This document shows, piece after piece, positions 62,801 through 64,000 of a stretch of 64,000 nt of DNA. The stretch is from Acanthochromis polyacanthus (taxonomy: Eukaryota > Chordata > Actinopteri > Pomacentridae), in NCBI RefSeq assembly GCF_021347895.1, contig NC_067119.1, positions 9,498,534-9,562,533 of the forward strand, read 5' to 3'. Position 1 is the stretch's first letter. Every line of letters begins with the position of its first letter. The notes beneath the pieces are model-generated. The model was not told the DNA's origin. It made no database searches and worked only from the letters and a program-made list of their open reading frames with translations. The translations under genes and the position numbers were made by a program.

Positions 62801-64000
62801 CACTGTTCATTGTGTAATGAATAATATACCACTAACAAGATAGTATCACACATGAGCAAGAACTTTGTCTACAGGTGGTTTTTCAGAAAGGGACGGTAGG
62901 TTTGTTGGAGGTGTGGCCGTCTTGAGTGACAGGTGGAGTTCAAATCCCTGCCAAGATTTCATTGAGAGTGTGGCCCGTGTAACAAGATATTCATGTGAAA
63001 GACTGCCTCCCCCAGGGGCAGCACAGACGGGGCAGAACCAGAGCCGCCCCCTTGTGGCACTTTGAGGGCGCCAAATGCCCTACACCCAAACCCCGGGTGC
63101 GGAGCTAAGTGGAGCAACCGGGTGTTTCCAGTGGGCTGAGCTTGTGCGATTTGGGGCCTAGTGGGGAAAGCTAGAAGTTTGGAACACAAGAGCAAACACA
63201 AGAGCGCGAACAGTCTCTGTCATCTTGTGTGTTTGTGTGTGTGCGATGGCACGTTTGCATATGTGCTCGTTAGTCTTTTGTGTGCGCAGCCAGTAGCTGT
63301 GACCCACTTCACCAGATCGCCATCCAAACCGAACTCCTTTTCCTCTCGCTCCCCCGTCCCCACATCCATCAACGCCTACGTCAACATCTGACAAAAAAGA
63401 AAAATCCCTGCGGTGGAGATAATGGTGCAATGGCCAGCCTCTAAAATAACAACATGGTCCACAACAACAACACTGTCCCATTTGGAGTGCAAGAGCCCCC
63501 GCACAATGGCCTAGTGTTCAGGGCCCAGGGGCGCAGGCGGGGCTCCCCACTGCCATCCAAGCTGTTAGACAAGCAGGAGAGAGAGGTCATAATCACACAG
63601 CAAACAGCGCTCTACTTCCTGGTCCTCGGTTAGATTGACTAAGACTCTCTTTAGATCCCCTCCTACACCGACTCTCTGCTTCTTCCCTTGCAGCACGCTC
63701 ACGGCGTAACTCACATGAGATACAAAATGTTACCTTAGTTGACTGGGATGCATGCACCGGAGGATTGTTACGGTTTGCAGAGCAATGATATGTGGGAGGG
63801 GCAGGTCGGGATATGCAGGTTGAATGGAAACCTGACTAGGTTACGGTCTTTTATCTTTGTCTTTCCCTTCAATTTTGGTGTCCTCCAAAAAACGGAGAGG
63901 GAGAGCGTGCTCTGAAATTATCATACCAAATGTGTATGTAATGTATACCTGTGCTGCCTGCCTGCTCCTGCCAGCCCTAGGCTAATATCTATCTTCCAAG
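59811..64000. other. Intron 1 to window end, no exon recognised
   Basis: Contains ATCAAAGG-type words at 61750-61757 and 62373-62380, GA/GGGA-rich DNA at 62280-62345 and 62465-62520, and a CTCF-like motif at 63041-63058. The 161-codon minus frame at 61540-62025 has no recognised domain. Most of this part is free of identifiable transposons. Confidence 0.4.
63041..63058 (-). promoter_or_regulatory. CTCF-like motif
   Basis: The minus strand reads GCCACAAGGGGGCGGCTC, the closest match in this window to the CTCF core CCACNAGGGGGCGC. Motif only. Confidence 0.45.

Larger units (their letters stand above)
24034..64000 (+). other. znrf3: znrf3 intron 1, 5' part
   Basis: Starts with GTACGTGC and runs to the window edge. 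I looked for exon 2 (a frame with MHPLGLCNN and LYEYGWVGVV-type sequence) and did not find it, so the intron is at least 40 kb here. It carries most of the MITE copies in the window, three sizeable dinucleotide tracts and several gene-free stretches with a conserved-element look. No other gene nested on either strand could be supported. Confidence 0.75.

Overview
This window looks like a piece of a ray-finned (teleost) fish chromosome. The sequence is AT-rich, almost entirely non-coding and full of short decayed transposons and TG/CA microsatellites. Several of the repeats belong to types I know from teleosts: Tc1 elements ending CACTACCGTTCAAA, hAT-like elements ending TAGGGCTGCAAC, and a GCTTAGC/AAAGACTGGAAAC repeat. 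The species cannot be fixed from the sequence; a percomorph is my guess.

Only one protein-coding exon can be supported: the first coding exon of znrf3, on the plus strand at 23797-24033. It encodes a 34-residue signal peptide and the first 45 residues of the ectodomain, and ends at a GTACGT splice donor. ZNRF3 is a transmembrane E3 ubiquitin ligase that removes Frizzled receptors and damps Wnt signalling. I found no second coding exon downstream, so 24034-64000 is read as part of a very long first intron. In human ZNRF3 the first intron is also very large, and the exon boundary falls at the same residue.

Layout. (1) 1-23.1 kb is upstream intergenic DNA: a TTAA-flanked MITE (0.8-1.55 kb), a tandem array (7.6-8.45 kb), a TG microsatellite (11.3 kb), a teleost interspersed repeat (12.5-13.6 kb), a Tc1-type MITE (14.7-15.1 kb), a LINE 3' end (15.8-16.3 kb), a local repeat cluster (17.4-19.5 and 21.6-22.4 kb) and a Tc1 transposase remnant (22.4-22.8 kb). 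(2) 23.1-24.03 kb is the CpG-rich promoter, 5' leader and exon 1. The leader has a purine tract, a TCF/LEF-type site, a CACGTG E-box, a start-stop uORF and a second uORF whose stop overlaps the znrf3 start codon. (3) 24.03-64 kb is intron 1, carrying six more copies of the TTAA-flanked MITE family. It also holds a 3.9-kb hAT-type element at 55002-58905 split by a 2.7-kb near-perfect palindrome, and a Tigger-type MITE at 59.3-59.8 kb that still encodes the start of a transposase.

The most notable structures are the nested palindrome, which has its own 6-bp flanking duplication inside a hAT element with a perfect 8-bp duplication, and the uORF arrangement at the znrf3 start codon. I found no CRISPR array, tRNA, rRNA or complete transposase gene. 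Conserved-element and transcription-factor-site calls rest on reading motifs only.
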